A DNA stretch of 15,259 nucleotides, taken from assembly GCA_964371835.1 (NCBI GenBank), contig CAYJOP010000046.1:1-15259 (forward strand). The letters run 5' to 3'. This DNA comes from CAYJAD01 sp964371835. GTDB taxonomy: Bacteria > Desulfobacterota > Desulfovibrionia > Desulfovibrionales > Desulfovibrionaceae. The notes beneath the pieces are model-generated. The model worked only from the letters and a program-made list of their open reading frames with translations. It ran no database searches and was not told the origin of the DNA. Both the position numbers and the translations under genes were made by a program. This document shows, piece after piece, positions 1 through 7,320 of this stretch (position 1 is the first letter of the stretch; every line of letters begins with the position of its first letter).

Positions 1-351
1 ATAGCTTGTGTCGCATAGGACATGCGACCAAGCGTCATACAATCAGTTCAAAAAGAACTGAATGCCACAGGATGTGGCAAGCCCCGCAGGGGAGCAAGCC
101 AAAGTCAAACATGAATTCACTTCATGTGCAGACGACGCTTGCGATAGCTTGTGTCGCATAGGACATGCGACCAAGCGTCATACAATCAGTTCAAAAAGAA
201 CTGAATGCCACAGGATGTGGCAAGCCCCGCAGGGGAGCAAGCCAAAGTCAAACATGAATTCACTTCATGTGCAGACGACGCTTGCGATAGCTTGTGTCGC
301 ATAGGACATGCGACCAAGCGTCATACAATCAGTTCAAAAGGTGCCGAATGC
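1..351. repeat. 143-bp perfect tandem repeat made of consecutive hairpins
   Basis: Copies begin at 1, 144 and 287. The first two are identical over all 143 bases. The third matches for 53 bases, to 339, then weakly to about 351. The array runs off the left edge, so the copy number is unknown. Each unit holds five inverted repeats in a row. In the copy at 144 they are: A 147-176, a 12-bp stem with one bulged T and loop AGGAC; B 186-204, 7 bp with loop AAAAA; C 206-222, 7 bp with loop GGA; D 225-235, 4 bp with loop GCA; E 252-270, 7 bp with loop TTCAC. The period is not a multiple of three, so open frames crossing it shift frame from unit to unit. It is therefore unlikely to be coding. There is no repeat/unique-spacer alternation as in CRISPR. 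Confidence 0.93.
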
Positions 352-407
352 AAGGAAGACAAAGTTTTTTGCGGAGCGGAGTTTATCTGGACATAAATGG
401 CCGGAGC

Positions 408-432
408 AAAAAAAGAGTCTGACGCATCAGAC
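408..432 (-). terminator. Rho-independent terminator of the ilvE-dnaX-ybaB operon
   Basis: On the minus strand a perfect 6-bp stem GTCTGA/TCAGAC with loop TGCG (417-432) is followed by TC and seven T residues. It starts 23 bases after the ybaB stop codon. The stem is symmetric and five T residues also follow at 438-442 on the plus strand, so weak termination in the other direction is possible. Confidence 0.75.
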
Positions 433-454
433 GGCACTTTTTGAACGCACTGCT

Positions 455-766
455 TTAAAATACGCCAGGGAGCTTAATTCCCCCACTAATAGCGTTCATT
501 TCACGGTCCATGCTGTCTTTTGCAATGCGTCCAGCTTCATTTACAGCGGCTACGATTAAATCTTGAAGCATTTCCACATCCCCACCTTCAAGGGCTTTTG
601 GGTCAATGGTAAGTTTGCGCAATTCTTGTTTGCCAGATACCTCTGCTGTGACCATGCCACCACCACTTGAAGCTTCAAAGCTTTTTTCTCCAAGCTCAGC
701 TTGCATTTTGGCAATTTTGCTTTGCATAATTTGGGCTTGACGCAAAAGGTCGTTCATATTTTTCAT
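455..766 (-). CDS. ybaB: YbaB/EbfC family nucleoid-associated protein
   Basis: A 103-residue protein of the YbaB/EbfC family, small dimeric DNA-binding proteins that coat the nucleoid and are usually encoded next to dnaX and recR. The sequence shows the family pattern: an N-terminal helix with MNDLLRQAQ and MQAEL, then the Gly-rich stretch SSGGGMVTAEVSG, the segment LTIDPKAL, and a C-terminal helix with DLIVAAVNEA, ending in GGIKLPGVF. Length is normal for the family. The ATG is preceded by a good AAGGAGA ribosome binding site. It lies 12 bases after dnaX, in the same operon. The often-following recR is absent: the next thing downstream is a terminator and the tandem repeat. Confidence 0.95.
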   Translation of the reverse strand: MKNMNDLLRQAQIMQSKIAKMQAELGEKSFEASSGGGMVTAEVSGKQELRKLTIDPKALEGGDVEMLQDLIVAAVNEAGRIAKDSMDREMNAISGGIKLPGVF

Positions 767-778
767 TATCTATCTCCT

Positions 779-2518
779 TTATTTGTCCATAGGACTAACT
801 CTTATAATTGATGCATCTAAGATTTCAAGGCAGTCTTGCATGTCTTCTCTAGCTGCAAATTCTTGTTTTAATAACGATTCTGGCTTATGCTCTTTTACGG
901 CTTTGACAATGTTTATTGTCATTTGATTACCACAATAGTCAGCACATAAATTTTGCAATTGAGGTTTTGCTTGTTGTAATTTTTCAAAACAGGCACCCGA
1001 AAGAGCATTCAATTGCAATGCATTTTCGCTAAATATTCCTTTGGTTTGATGCAGAATATGACTTGGTAGAAAGTCTTTTCCACTTATTTTACCTTGCTCT
1101 GCAATATATTCACAAAATCCACTCCAAGTGGGTTTGTCGACTGGTTTATGTTCTATGTTTTCAATCTGTTGAAGGTTTGTTGATGCTGCATTCTCCACAA
1201 TTATTGTGCTATTTTCTGGTAACAGTTCAGGCTCAGGTGTAGCATAAGACTCTACAATGGGCTGTGGCTCAGGTTCTGGCACCACATTTTGTGTAATGGG
1301 TGTTACGTTAGGTTTAGGAGTTTTTTTTTCAGCCGAATTTTCAATTTCCTCTTTAGGTTCGCTTGCAACAGGGGGTTGGCTAGTGCTTGGTAAATTAGCA
1401 TCATCAACCTTTGCAATGGGTAATAATCTTGGCATAAGAGCTAGATTTAATAATAATAATTCCAGTGCAGCTGCAGGTTCAGGGCTATGAATAACTTTAC
1501 GCTGTGCATCAAGTGTCATATGCCATGCAGCATGTAGATGAGCAGCGCTAAAAATTGGGGCCACTTCTAACCAAAGTTTTGCTTCATCATCACTCAGCGT
1601 AAGTGATGGCAAAATGTCCTTTCCAGCTTCACGCAGCAGAAAAAGCGTGCGCCAAAGGCTTGTGAGTTCGCGCAAGAAAAATCCAATATCAACACCTTGT
1701 TCACTAAGTTCTTTACTAAACTGAATGATGGCTGAACAATCATTGGCAGCAATGCCTTTAATGAGCGTATGGAAAAATTCTTGTCCAGCAAGGCCTAGCA
1801 CCATACGAGTGGTTTCAAGGCTAAGTACTTTTTCACCAAGCGCAAGACTTTGACCAAGCAAAGACATGCCATCACGCACAGATCCTGCGGCACGCCTTGC
1901 AATGAGACGAACGGCAGCACCTTCATGCTCAATATTTTCTTGTTCAAGCACATGCGTTAAGTGATCCACGAGTTTTTCTTCAGATAAACGCTTAAAAATA
2001 AAGTGCTGACAACGACTTACGATGGTAATGGGGAATTTATGCACCTCAGTGGTGGCAAAAATAAATACTACACGCGGTGGCGGTTCTTCTAAAGTTTTTA
2101 GTAGCGCATTAAAGGCAGAGCGTGAAAGCATGTGCGCTTCATCAATAATAAAAACCTTATAGCGCCCTTCCATGGCAGCATAGCCAATATGTTCACGCAA
2201 AGCACGGGCATCATCCACACTATTATTGGATGCACCGTCAATTTCTGTAACGTCCACATGGTTGCCCTGAGTAATTTTTTGGCATTGGTCACAAGCATTA
2301 CAAGGCTCGCTGGTAGGAGCATGTTTGCAATTTAGGGCCTTTGCAAAAATACGAGCAATAGTGGTTTTGCCAACACCCCTTGTTCCACTAAGCAAATAAG
2401 CAGGGGCAATGCTCTCCTCAGCCGTGGCACGGGAGAGCACTGTTGTAATCATTTCCTGCCCTGTAACTTGTGCAAAAGTTTGTGGGCGATAGTGGGATGC
2501 AAGGGATGCGTGCTTCAT
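779..2518 (-). CDS. dnaX: DNA polymerase III subunits gamma/tau
   Basis: Clamp-loader ATPase of the replicative polymerase, 579 residues. Domains in order: AAA+ module with Walker A GTRGVGKT (45-52), a zinc-binding knot with C64, C73, C76 and C79, Walker B FIIDEAH (123-129), sensor/arginine-finger segment ending in SRC (168-170), then GSVRDGMSLLGQ (about 212-223), and the oligomerisation domain to about 370. A Pro/Glu-rich linker (about 375-460) leads to a tau-type C-terminal domain. At codons 397-400 the coding strand has nine A residues, in phase as A AAA AAA. A -1 shift reaches a stop after residue 401, and a +1 shift after 404, so a gamma form is likely (see findings). The start has no clear Shine-Dalgarno; ilvE ends 14 bases upstream, so translational coupling is likely. 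Confidence 0.97.
   Translation of the reverse strand: MKHASLASHYRPQTFAQVTGQEMITTVLSRATAEESIAPAYLLSGTRGVGKTTIARIFAKALNCKHAPTSEPCNACDQCQKITQGNHVDVTEIDGASNNSVDDARALREHIGYAAMEGRYKVFIIDEAHMLSRSAFNALLKTLEEPPPRVVFIFATTEVHKFPITIVSRCQHFIFKRLSEEKLVDHLTHVLEQENIEHEGAAVRLIARRAAGSVRDGMSLLGQSLALGEKVLSLETTRMVLGLAGQEFFHTLIKGIAANDCSAIIQFSKELSEQGVDIGFFLRELTSLWRTLFLLREAGKDILPSLTLSDDEAKLWLEVAPIFSAAHLHAAWHMTLDAQRKVIHSPEPAAALELLLLNLALMPRLLPIAKVDDANLPSTSQPPVASEPKEEIENSAEKKTPKPNVTPITQNVVPEPEPQPIVESYATPEPELLPENSTIIVENAASTNLQQIENIEHKPVDKPTWSGFCEYIAEQGKISGKDFLPSHILHQTKGIFSENALQLNALSGACFEKLQQAKPQLQNLCADYCGNQMTINIVKAVKEHKPESLLKQEFAAREDMQDCLEILDASIIRVSPMDK
1321..1329 (-). promoter_or_regulatory. Candidate frameshift/slippage site in dnaX (A9)
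   Basis: Nine consecutive A residues on the coding strand, read GAA AAA AAA ACT, contain the slippery heptamer A AAA AAA in the correct phase for tandem -1 slippage. After slippage the new frames stop within two codons (-1, or one extra A) or five codons (+1, or one missing A). A purine-rich AGAGGA lies about 17 bases upstream and might act as an internal stimulator. I see no strong downstream stem-loop. Confidence 0.6.
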
Positions 2519-2532
2519 ACAATTATTTTTTG

Positions 2533-3453
2533 TTAAACAACGTAACGTGTTAACCAGTTTTCGTATTTGGGGTTGCCACCTTTTACAATTCTGAAGAAAT
2601 GTTCTTGTAGCTCAAGGGCAATGGGTCCTGCTTTACCTTCGCCAATGGAGCGATTGTCCACCTCACGAATGGGGGTAAGCTCTGCTGCGGTTCCAGTGAA
2701 GAAGGCTTCATCCGCTGTATATAGCTCATCACGGGTGAATTGTTGCTCAACCACAGTATAGCCAAGGTCCTTTGCCACCTCAATGATGGACTCGCGAGTA
2801 ATGCCACCTAGAATTGAAGTTAAGGGTGTAGTTTTAATGATTTTATTTTTCACGATAAAAATGTTTTCGCCAGTGGCTTCTGACACAAAACCGTTGGTGT
2901 CAAGCATCAAGGCTTCGTTATAGCCATCGCCAACAGCTTCCATTTTTGCAAGCACTGAGTTGATATAATTACCAGATGCCTTGGCCTTGGTCATCATTAC
3001 GTTAACATGATGGCGTGTAAAGGTTGAGGTTTTAATGCGAATGCCATTGGCAAGAGCTTCTGGTCCAAGGTACGCACCCCAAGGCCATACGGCAATGATG
3101 GTTTGAATAGGATTTGATTTTGGATGAATACCCATTTCACCTGCGCCAACAAAACTCAAGGGGCGAATGTAGCCCTCAGTAAGTTTATTGGTTTTTAATG
3201 TGTCAATGATACCATTTGTAATGGTGTCTGCTGAGTGAGGGATTTTAAGACCCAAAATTTTCATGGAATTAAACAAGCGTGTTACATGCTCATCAAGGCG
3301 AAAGACTGCTGAGGTATTATCCATGCATAGATAGGTGCGAATGCCTTCAAAAACACCAGTTCCATAGTGTAGAGCATGGGAAAGTACGTGCACATTGGCC
3401 TCATTCCAAGGAACCATCTTACCGTCAAACCAAATAAATTCTGTTTTTTGCAT
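2533..3453 (-). CDS. ilvE: Branched-chain amino acid aminotransferase
   Basis: PLP fold-type IV transaminase that converts 2-oxoisovalerate, 4-methyl-2-oxopentanoate and 3-methyl-2-oxopentanoate to Val, Leu and Ile with glutamate as amino donor; cytoplasmic. It has 306 residues, typical of the short IlvE class. Seen motifs: IWFDGKMVPW near the N-terminus, HYGTGVFEGIR (29-39), the Schiff-base lysine K158 in KASGNY, the phosphate and cofactor segment EATGENIF (192-199), SILGGITRESI, and FFTGTAAELTPIREVD near the C-terminus. The ATG is preceded by ACGAGG. It is the first gene of the leftward ilvE-dnaX-ybaB group and is divergent from the GH3-like gene. Confidence 0.95.
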   Translation of the reverse strand: MQKTEFIWFDGKMVPWNEANVHVLSHALHYGTGVFEGIRTYLCMDNTSAVFRLDEHVTRLFNSMKILGLKIPHSADTITNGIIDTLKTNKLTEGYIRPLSFVGAGEMGIHPKSNPIQTIIAVWPWGAYLGPEALANGIRIKTSTFTRHHVNVMMTKAKASGNYINSVLAKMEAVGDGYNEALMLDTNGFVSEATGENIFIVKNKIIKTTPLTSILGGITRESIIEVAKDLGYTVVEQQFTRDELYTADEAFFTGTAAELTPIREVDNRSIGEGKAGPIALELQEHFFRIVKGGNPKYENWLTRYVV

Positions 3454-3607
3454 GAAATACCTCGTAAAATTTAATATACTATGTGTGCAAATAAACTAGA
3501 CTGCACAGCCACAAAAAATACTGGAAATAAGCATCAAAAGCAAGCATCTTGTGTTTCTTCTATTGCGAGGGTAGTATGGCGTTGTCATTAGCATAAGTAG
3601 GTAATAT
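3454..3607. promoter_or_regulatory. Divergent intergenic region between ilvE and the GH3-like gene
   Basis: This 154-base AT-rich gap must carry promoters for both the leftward ilvE operon and the rightward group. The ilvE ribosome binding site ACGAGG sits at its left end and the GH3-like gene's AAGTAGG at its right end. I see no convincing -35/-10 pair, riboswitch or operator in between. Confidence 0.4.
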
Positions 3608-5383
3608 ATGATGATTAACAGATATTTTTTGATTATGTTTTTAATTTGTGGCTTATTTTTTAACCTCAATGAATATGCATTCTCTGCGCAAGCTCCTGAA
3701 AATGTGGGCGAATTTTTTATGGGTTTAGATGGGCAAACACAAAAAAACTTAAGTTCGCAAAGTTCAAGTTTGGACGCAGAAGGTTCTGTACAAAGCTTAC
3801 CCGGTGTGGAAGTAAGCCCAGAAAGTATGCAAAAAGCTTTTCCTAATGATTTAAAACAAGATGCTCCGCGCATGGATTTTATACCAGATGCAGCACCACT
3901 TTTTCCTACTTTGCCCTTGTATAATAATGAGGTGCAAAAAAATAATGCGGCCCCTAGTATTTCTAATCCCCAAACATTACCGAGCTTACAACTAACTAAG
4001 CCTTCGCAAGATAATACTAATAATGCAAGTGGGAAAAATTTAATAAAAATTAACCCAGAAGATGTGCAAAAAAAAGACGGAGTTGAAGAAAAAGCAAATG
4101 AAAATGTTTTTGAAAACCCAAGCCTTGAGCTGATGGTTGGGCAAATGATTATGGCTGGATTTACAGGCGGAGAGCTTGAGAAAGGTTCTGCCATATTATC
4201 ATTAATAAGTGAGGGTAAGGTTGGTGGTGTGTTCTTGGTGGCAAGCCCAAGGAACAATGAAAAAAACAACGACATTGCAAAACAAGAAAATATTTATGCC
4301 CCAAGTCAAGTGCGCACATTAACGGCAACTTTGCAAGGTGCTGTTGAAATAGAAGAATTACCGTTATTTGTTGCCATTGAACAAGAAGGTGGCTTGGTGC
4401 AAACTTTGCGTGAGGACTTAGGCTTTGCTGGCCTTGCCGCTGCGGCAAAGCTCGGTCAAGGTAGCGTTGAGCAAACAGAAATTGCTGCTCGTGGTGCTGG
4501 TCTTGAAATGGCAGGCCTTGGAATTAACTTTGCGCTAGCCCCAGCAGGGGATGTTAATCTTAATCCGCTAAGTGAAGAAATAGGCAAGCGATTTCGCTCG
4601 TTTGGGCCAAATTCTGAAAATGTAGCGGCACATGTTTTGGCCTTTGGGCGCGGATTAGTTGCGGCAAAGGTTGTGCCATGCTTGAGAAATTTTCCTGGCA
4701 TGGGTAGTAGGATGGGTGGATTTTCTACTCAAGCTATGGATAATAAAGAGCAAAATATTTTATATACTATACCTGACATTGGAGTTTCGTGGCAGAGCCG
4801 TGAGCTTGTGCCCTATGCCAAGGCCGCTCAAAGTGGTTGGCGTGGTGCAATACAGCCAGCACTTGTGTACCATCGAGCCTTTGACGCTTTGCATCCAGTG
4901 ACACTTTCGCGTACATTGGTGCAGGGTATTTTGAGGGGTAGACTTGGCTATGATGGTATTGTGTTGAGTCAGGATTTGCGCACCTTACAGCCCATGTATA
5001 GTTTAGATGATGCTGTGGTACAAGCTGTACTTGCAGGGGCTGATATGATACTTGTTACAGAACCTGCGCACTTGAAAAACGCCCATGGAAGTCTTGAGGG
5101 TTTAACAGGCATTGAGGGTTTGGGTGGTTTGCCAATGGAGTCCATGCTTGGGGGCAATGCTCTAACTAAAGAATTGTTAAAACAAAGTCTTGGTAATGCC
5201 ATGCCTGACATGGGCTTTGGTGGCACGCTTGAGCAGAAAGTGCAGACAGGGCATGCAGATGAAGCAGCCAAGGTTTATGAAATTTTGTTGAATGCTGTGC
5301 GCAGTGGACGTGTGCCCATGGAAAATATAAGGGCTTCTTGGCGGCGTATTGTAAAGGTTAAGCAGGAATTTTTAGTGGATTAA
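3608..5383 (+). CDS. Secreted GH3 (NagZ-like) domain protein, probably catalytically degenerate
   Basis: 591 residues. A Sec signal peptide (hydrophobic 6-19, likely cleavage after AFSA, residue 27) is followed by about 140 low-complexity Ser/Pro/Asn-rich residues and then a glycoside hydrolase family 3 N-terminal-type barrel (about 172-490). Recognisable GH3 landmarks are AIEQEGGLVQTL (256-267), GINFALAPAGDVNLNP (305-320), RSFG (330-333) and LSRTLVQGILRGRLGYDG (433-450). The catalytic marks of NagZ enzymes are altered. KHFPGHG reads RNFPGMG (360-366), no Asp-Ser-His acid/base loop follows it, and the SDDL nucleophile motif reads SQDL (454-457). A structural or sugar-binding role is therefore likelier than hydrolysis, by inference. 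The first of two adjacent ATGs is chosen because AAGTAGG lies six bases upstream. Confidence 0.85.
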   Translation: MMINRYFLIMFLICGLFFNLNEYAFSAQAPENVGEFFMGLDGQTQKNLSSQSSSLDAEGSVQSLPGVEVSPESMQKAFPNDLKQDAPRMDFIPDAAPLFPTLPLYNNEVQKNNAAPSISNPQTLPSLQLTKPSQDNTNNASGKNLIKINPEDVQKKDGVEEKANENVFENPSLELMVGQMIMAGFTGGELEKGSAILSLISEGKVGGVFLVASPRNNEKNNDIAKQENIYAPSQVRTLTATLQGAVEIEELPLFVAIEQEGGLVQTLREDLGFAGLAAAAKLGQGSVEQTEIAARGAGLEMAGLGINFALAPAGDVNLNPLSEEIGKRFRSFGPNSENVAAHVLAFGRGLVAAKVVPCLRNFPGMGSRMGGFSTQAMDNKEQNILYTIPDIGVSWQSRELVPYAKAAQSGWRGAIQPALVYHRAFDALHPVTLSRTLVQGILRGRLGYDGIVLSQDLRTLQPMYSLDDAVVQAVLAGADMILVTEPAHLKNAHGSLEGLTGIEGLGGLPMESMLGGNALTKELLKQSLGNAMPDMGFGGTLEQKVQTGHADEAAKVYEILLNAVRSGRVPMENIRASWRRIVKVKQEFLVD

Positions 5384-5482
5384 TTTTACTTAGTTCATGT
5401 GAATTATATTAAATATGCAGTTTTTTGCCCGTGGATTAGTAATTATAACGTAAGTGATGTATAAAGACCGTAGGGTGAGAGG

Positions 5483-5515
5483 ATGTTAAAATTTCTTAGT
5501 TTGGATAATAAATGA
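5483..5515 (+). other. Possible 10-residue leader peptide upstream of the zinc-ribbon gene
   Basis: ATG TTA AAA ... TGA encodes MLKFLSLDNK. An AGGG lies seven bases before the ATG, and the stop codon overlaps the TGAGG ribosome binding site of the next gene. The placement would allow translational coupling, but so short a frame can arise by chance. Confidence 0.2.
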
Positions 5516-5522
5516 GGTGTGT

Positions 5523-5855
5523 ATGCTTTCAAAGCATTGTCCAGAGTGTAATTGTAGTTTTTCTGTGAAGCAAAAATTTTGCCCAGAATGTGGGCAAAAG
5601 GTTTCGACTTTTTCTAGCATAATAGCTTTTGTGGAAAACAGCCCTCTAGCTGTAGCCTTGTTAACAGTGGTTTTAATCCTCATTGTGGGGCTTGGCTGGT
5701 ATGTGCGCTCACAAACTGGCTCACGGCTGGTGCTATTTGCTGTATTTTTTGTGGTTGCGCCTGCGGTTCCTTGGATTTTGAAAATTGCATATAATTATGC
5801 CGCCGCTGATGCTGACGATAATGAAGAAAAAACTGACAAGCATTTTAAGGATTAA
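5523..5855 (+). CDS. Small zinc-ribbon membrane protein of unknown function
   Basis: 110 residues. The N-terminus has two CPEC knuckles (C6, C9 and C20, C23) forming a zinc ribbon. Two hydrophobic segments follow (about 43-60 and 69-90), then an acidic, charged tail (DADDNEEKTDKHFKD). The expected topology is a two-pass inner-membrane protein with the ribbon and tail on the same, probably cytoplasmic, side. An in-frame GTG exists six bases upstream, but the ATG at 5523 is preferred because TGAGG precedes it by five bases. The gene lies between the GH3-like and deacetylase-like genes and ends two bases before the latter, so it is co-transcribed with it. I do not recognise a named family. Confidence 0.8.
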   Translation: MLSKHCPECNCSFSVKQKFCPECGQKVSTFSSIIAFVENSPLAVALLTVVLILIVGLGWYVRSQTGSRLVLFAVFFVVAPAVPWILKIAYNYAAADADDNEEKTDKHFKD

Positions 5856-5857
5856 TA

Positions 5858-6862
5858 ATGCGTGTAACTAGGCGAAAATTCTTACAAGCATTGGGTGTAG
5901 CCCCCATGATGACTTTGTGTAATGCTGGTATGCCACAAGCCTCAGAAATTAACAAACATCACGACCGTTATGTGGATCATGTGCCTGCCATTCCAGTTCT
6001 TATGTTTTACCGCATTGAGGAAGATCCTAAATTTCCTGAGGATATTTCTTCTGATCAATTGACAAAACTTTTTGCGCATATTTGGCAACAAGGCTACAGG
6101 CCTGTAAATATAAGTGATATCATTGCAGGAAAAGTTGATGCCGTGGTTGAAAAGGGCTTTAAGCCCATTGGCATTTCTACAGATGGCGCACATCCTAGCA
6201 TTATATTTTCAAAAAACACTGCCCCCAATGGTGGCGTTGGTGGACCGTTGAATAATACTAAATCCTTTGTGGAGATTTTTGGTGCAAGTTTGCAAGGTTA
6301 TGCATTGCCAAGGGCCACGTTTTTCTTAAGCATGGGTACCAGCAAAGGCTCAGAAGATAACACTTATTTTGGTTCAATCATGCCGTTAAAAGACATTGCT
6401 GATGTGCTAACCCCCATGCCAGGCATTGAGTTTGGTTACCAAACTAGGTGGCACACTGGACTTGGTGGTTTAAAAGGAGCGCAAGTCAAGGCTGTTATTG
6501 AGTATCAAATGGAGCATTTTAAATCACTTGAAATGTATGAACGTGTGCAAAAAATAATAGCCTATCCCTTTGGAGGGCGCCCCACTGATGAAGGAATGCT
6601 AGCTTTGCGAAATGCCCAATTTTTTGGCGGTGTTTTAACCTATCCTGGCGTTGGTGAAGCTCATTATAAACAAATTCCGCAATGCGTTTATGATGGTAGG
6701 CTTATGACGGATAGTTTTTTAATTCCGAGAGTTAGCATTGGCTCGCATGTGTATGCCAAGGGTAATAAACCGCTGAAAAACCCTCCTGTAAATCCCATTG
6801 ATGATTTCAAAAAAGACGTTGAGCAAGCCATAATTAGGCCATATATAAGTAGGGGAGCATAA
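5858..6862 (+). CDS. Tat-exported polysaccharide deacetylase-like protein, degenerate active site
   Basis: 334 residues. The N-terminus TRRKFLQ (4-10) is a twin-arginine signal followed by a hydrophobic stretch and a plausible cleavage site near QAS (27-29), so export to the periplasm is expected. The layout resembles PgaB/IcaB-type NodB domains: IPVLMFYRI (45-53), the first metal motif region PIGISTDG (103-110), PRATFF (151-156), the second motif region GYQTRWH (193-199) and AYPFGG (235-240). Against the family, MYHxI reads MFYRI, FDDG reads STDG (base Asp replaced by Thr108, Asp109 kept), and the first His of HxxxH is Gln195 (His199 kept). Deacetylase activity is therefore doubtful. AAGG inside the preceding gene serves as ribosome binding site, and the stop overlaps the trmL start by one base. 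Confidence 0.8.
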   Translation: MRVTRRKFLQALGVAPMMTLCNAGMPQASEINKHHDRYVDHVPAIPVLMFYRIEEDPKFPEDISSDQLTKLFAHIWQQGYRPVNISDIIAGKVDAVVEKGFKPIGISTDGAHPSIIFSKNTAPNGGVGGPLNNTKSFVEIFGASLQGYALPRATFFLSMGTSKGSEDNTYFGSIMPLKDIADVLTPMPGIEFGYQTRWHTGLGGLKGAQVKAVIEYQMEHFKSLEMYERVQKIIAYPFGGRPTDEGMLALRNAQFFGGVLTYPGVGEAHYKQIPQCVYDGRLMTDSFLIPRVSIGSHVYAKGNKPLKNPPVNPIDDFKKDVEQAIIRPYISRGA

Positions 6863-7320
6863 TGCATATTGTACTTTTTGAACCAGAAATTCCACCAAAT
6901 ACAGGAAATATAGCTCGCCTTTGTGCGGCAACTAATACTAGCTTGCACCTCATTGAGCCATTGGCCTTTTCCATTGATGACAAACATTTGCGCAGAGCTG
7001 GGCTTGATTATTGGCCCCATGCCAAGGTGCAAACTTGGGCAAATTTTGAGCAGTATATGACCAATGCTGGTCGCGATAAACGCTTGGTCATGACTTCCTC
7101 AAAAGGTGGTGAGCATGTGCATAAGTTTAGCTTTAGCCGTGAAGATAGCTTGATTTTAGGTCCAGAAACTAGGGGTTTACCTCAAGACATCTTGGCTTTT
7201 GGTCATGCTAAAGTGCGCATTCCCATAAATGGCAATGTGCGTAGCTTAAACCTAGCAACAGCTGCTGGCATTGTGCTTTATGCGGCCCTTGGGCAATGTG
7301 GCCTATTGGATGAATTATAA
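6862..7320 (+). CDS. trmL: tRNA (cytidine/uridine-34 2'-O)-methyltransferase TrmL
   Basis: SPOUT-family methyltransferase that 2'-O-methylates the wobble nucleotide of certain leucine tRNAs using S-adenosylmethionine. At 152 residues it has the full single-domain length. Family signatures are all present: EPEIPPNTGNIARLC (7-21), the SAM-binding knot with LGPETRGLP (99-107), and IPINGNVRSLNLATA (120-134), which closes the trefoil. The gene starts on the TAATG of the deacetylase-like gene and its own stop forms another TAATG with cbiB, so translation is coupled along the operon. Confidence 0.95.
   Translation: MHIVLFEPEIPPNTGNIARLCAATNTSLHLIEPLAFSIDDKHLRRAGLDYWPHAKVQTWANFEQYMTNAGRDKRLVMTSSKGGEHVHKFSFSREDSLILGPETRGLPQDILAFGHAKVRIPINGNVRSLNLATAAGIVLYAALGQCGLLDEL

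Noticed and set aside
1..351. CRISPR array or integron attC series
   Set aside because: The repeats are directly contiguous with no unique spacers, and I see no attC core sites or cassette genes.
62..396. Overlapping plus-strand open frames that repeat the same 45-residue sequence
   Set aside because: They are translations of the 143-bp tandem repeat. The period shifts the frame each unit, there is no ribosome binding site, and the hairpin content explains the repetition.
3576..3594. Sigma-54-like promoter TGGC...GC upstream of the GH3-like gene
   Set aside because: The GG-to-GC spacing is 11 bases instead of the required 10, and the second element is not TTGC.
3496..4275. A 259-codon minus-strand open frame
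   Set aside because: It lies antisense to the GH3-like gene, is low-complexity Ser/Phe/Leu-rich, and shows no family signature; the plus-strand frame has a signal peptide and clear domain motifs.
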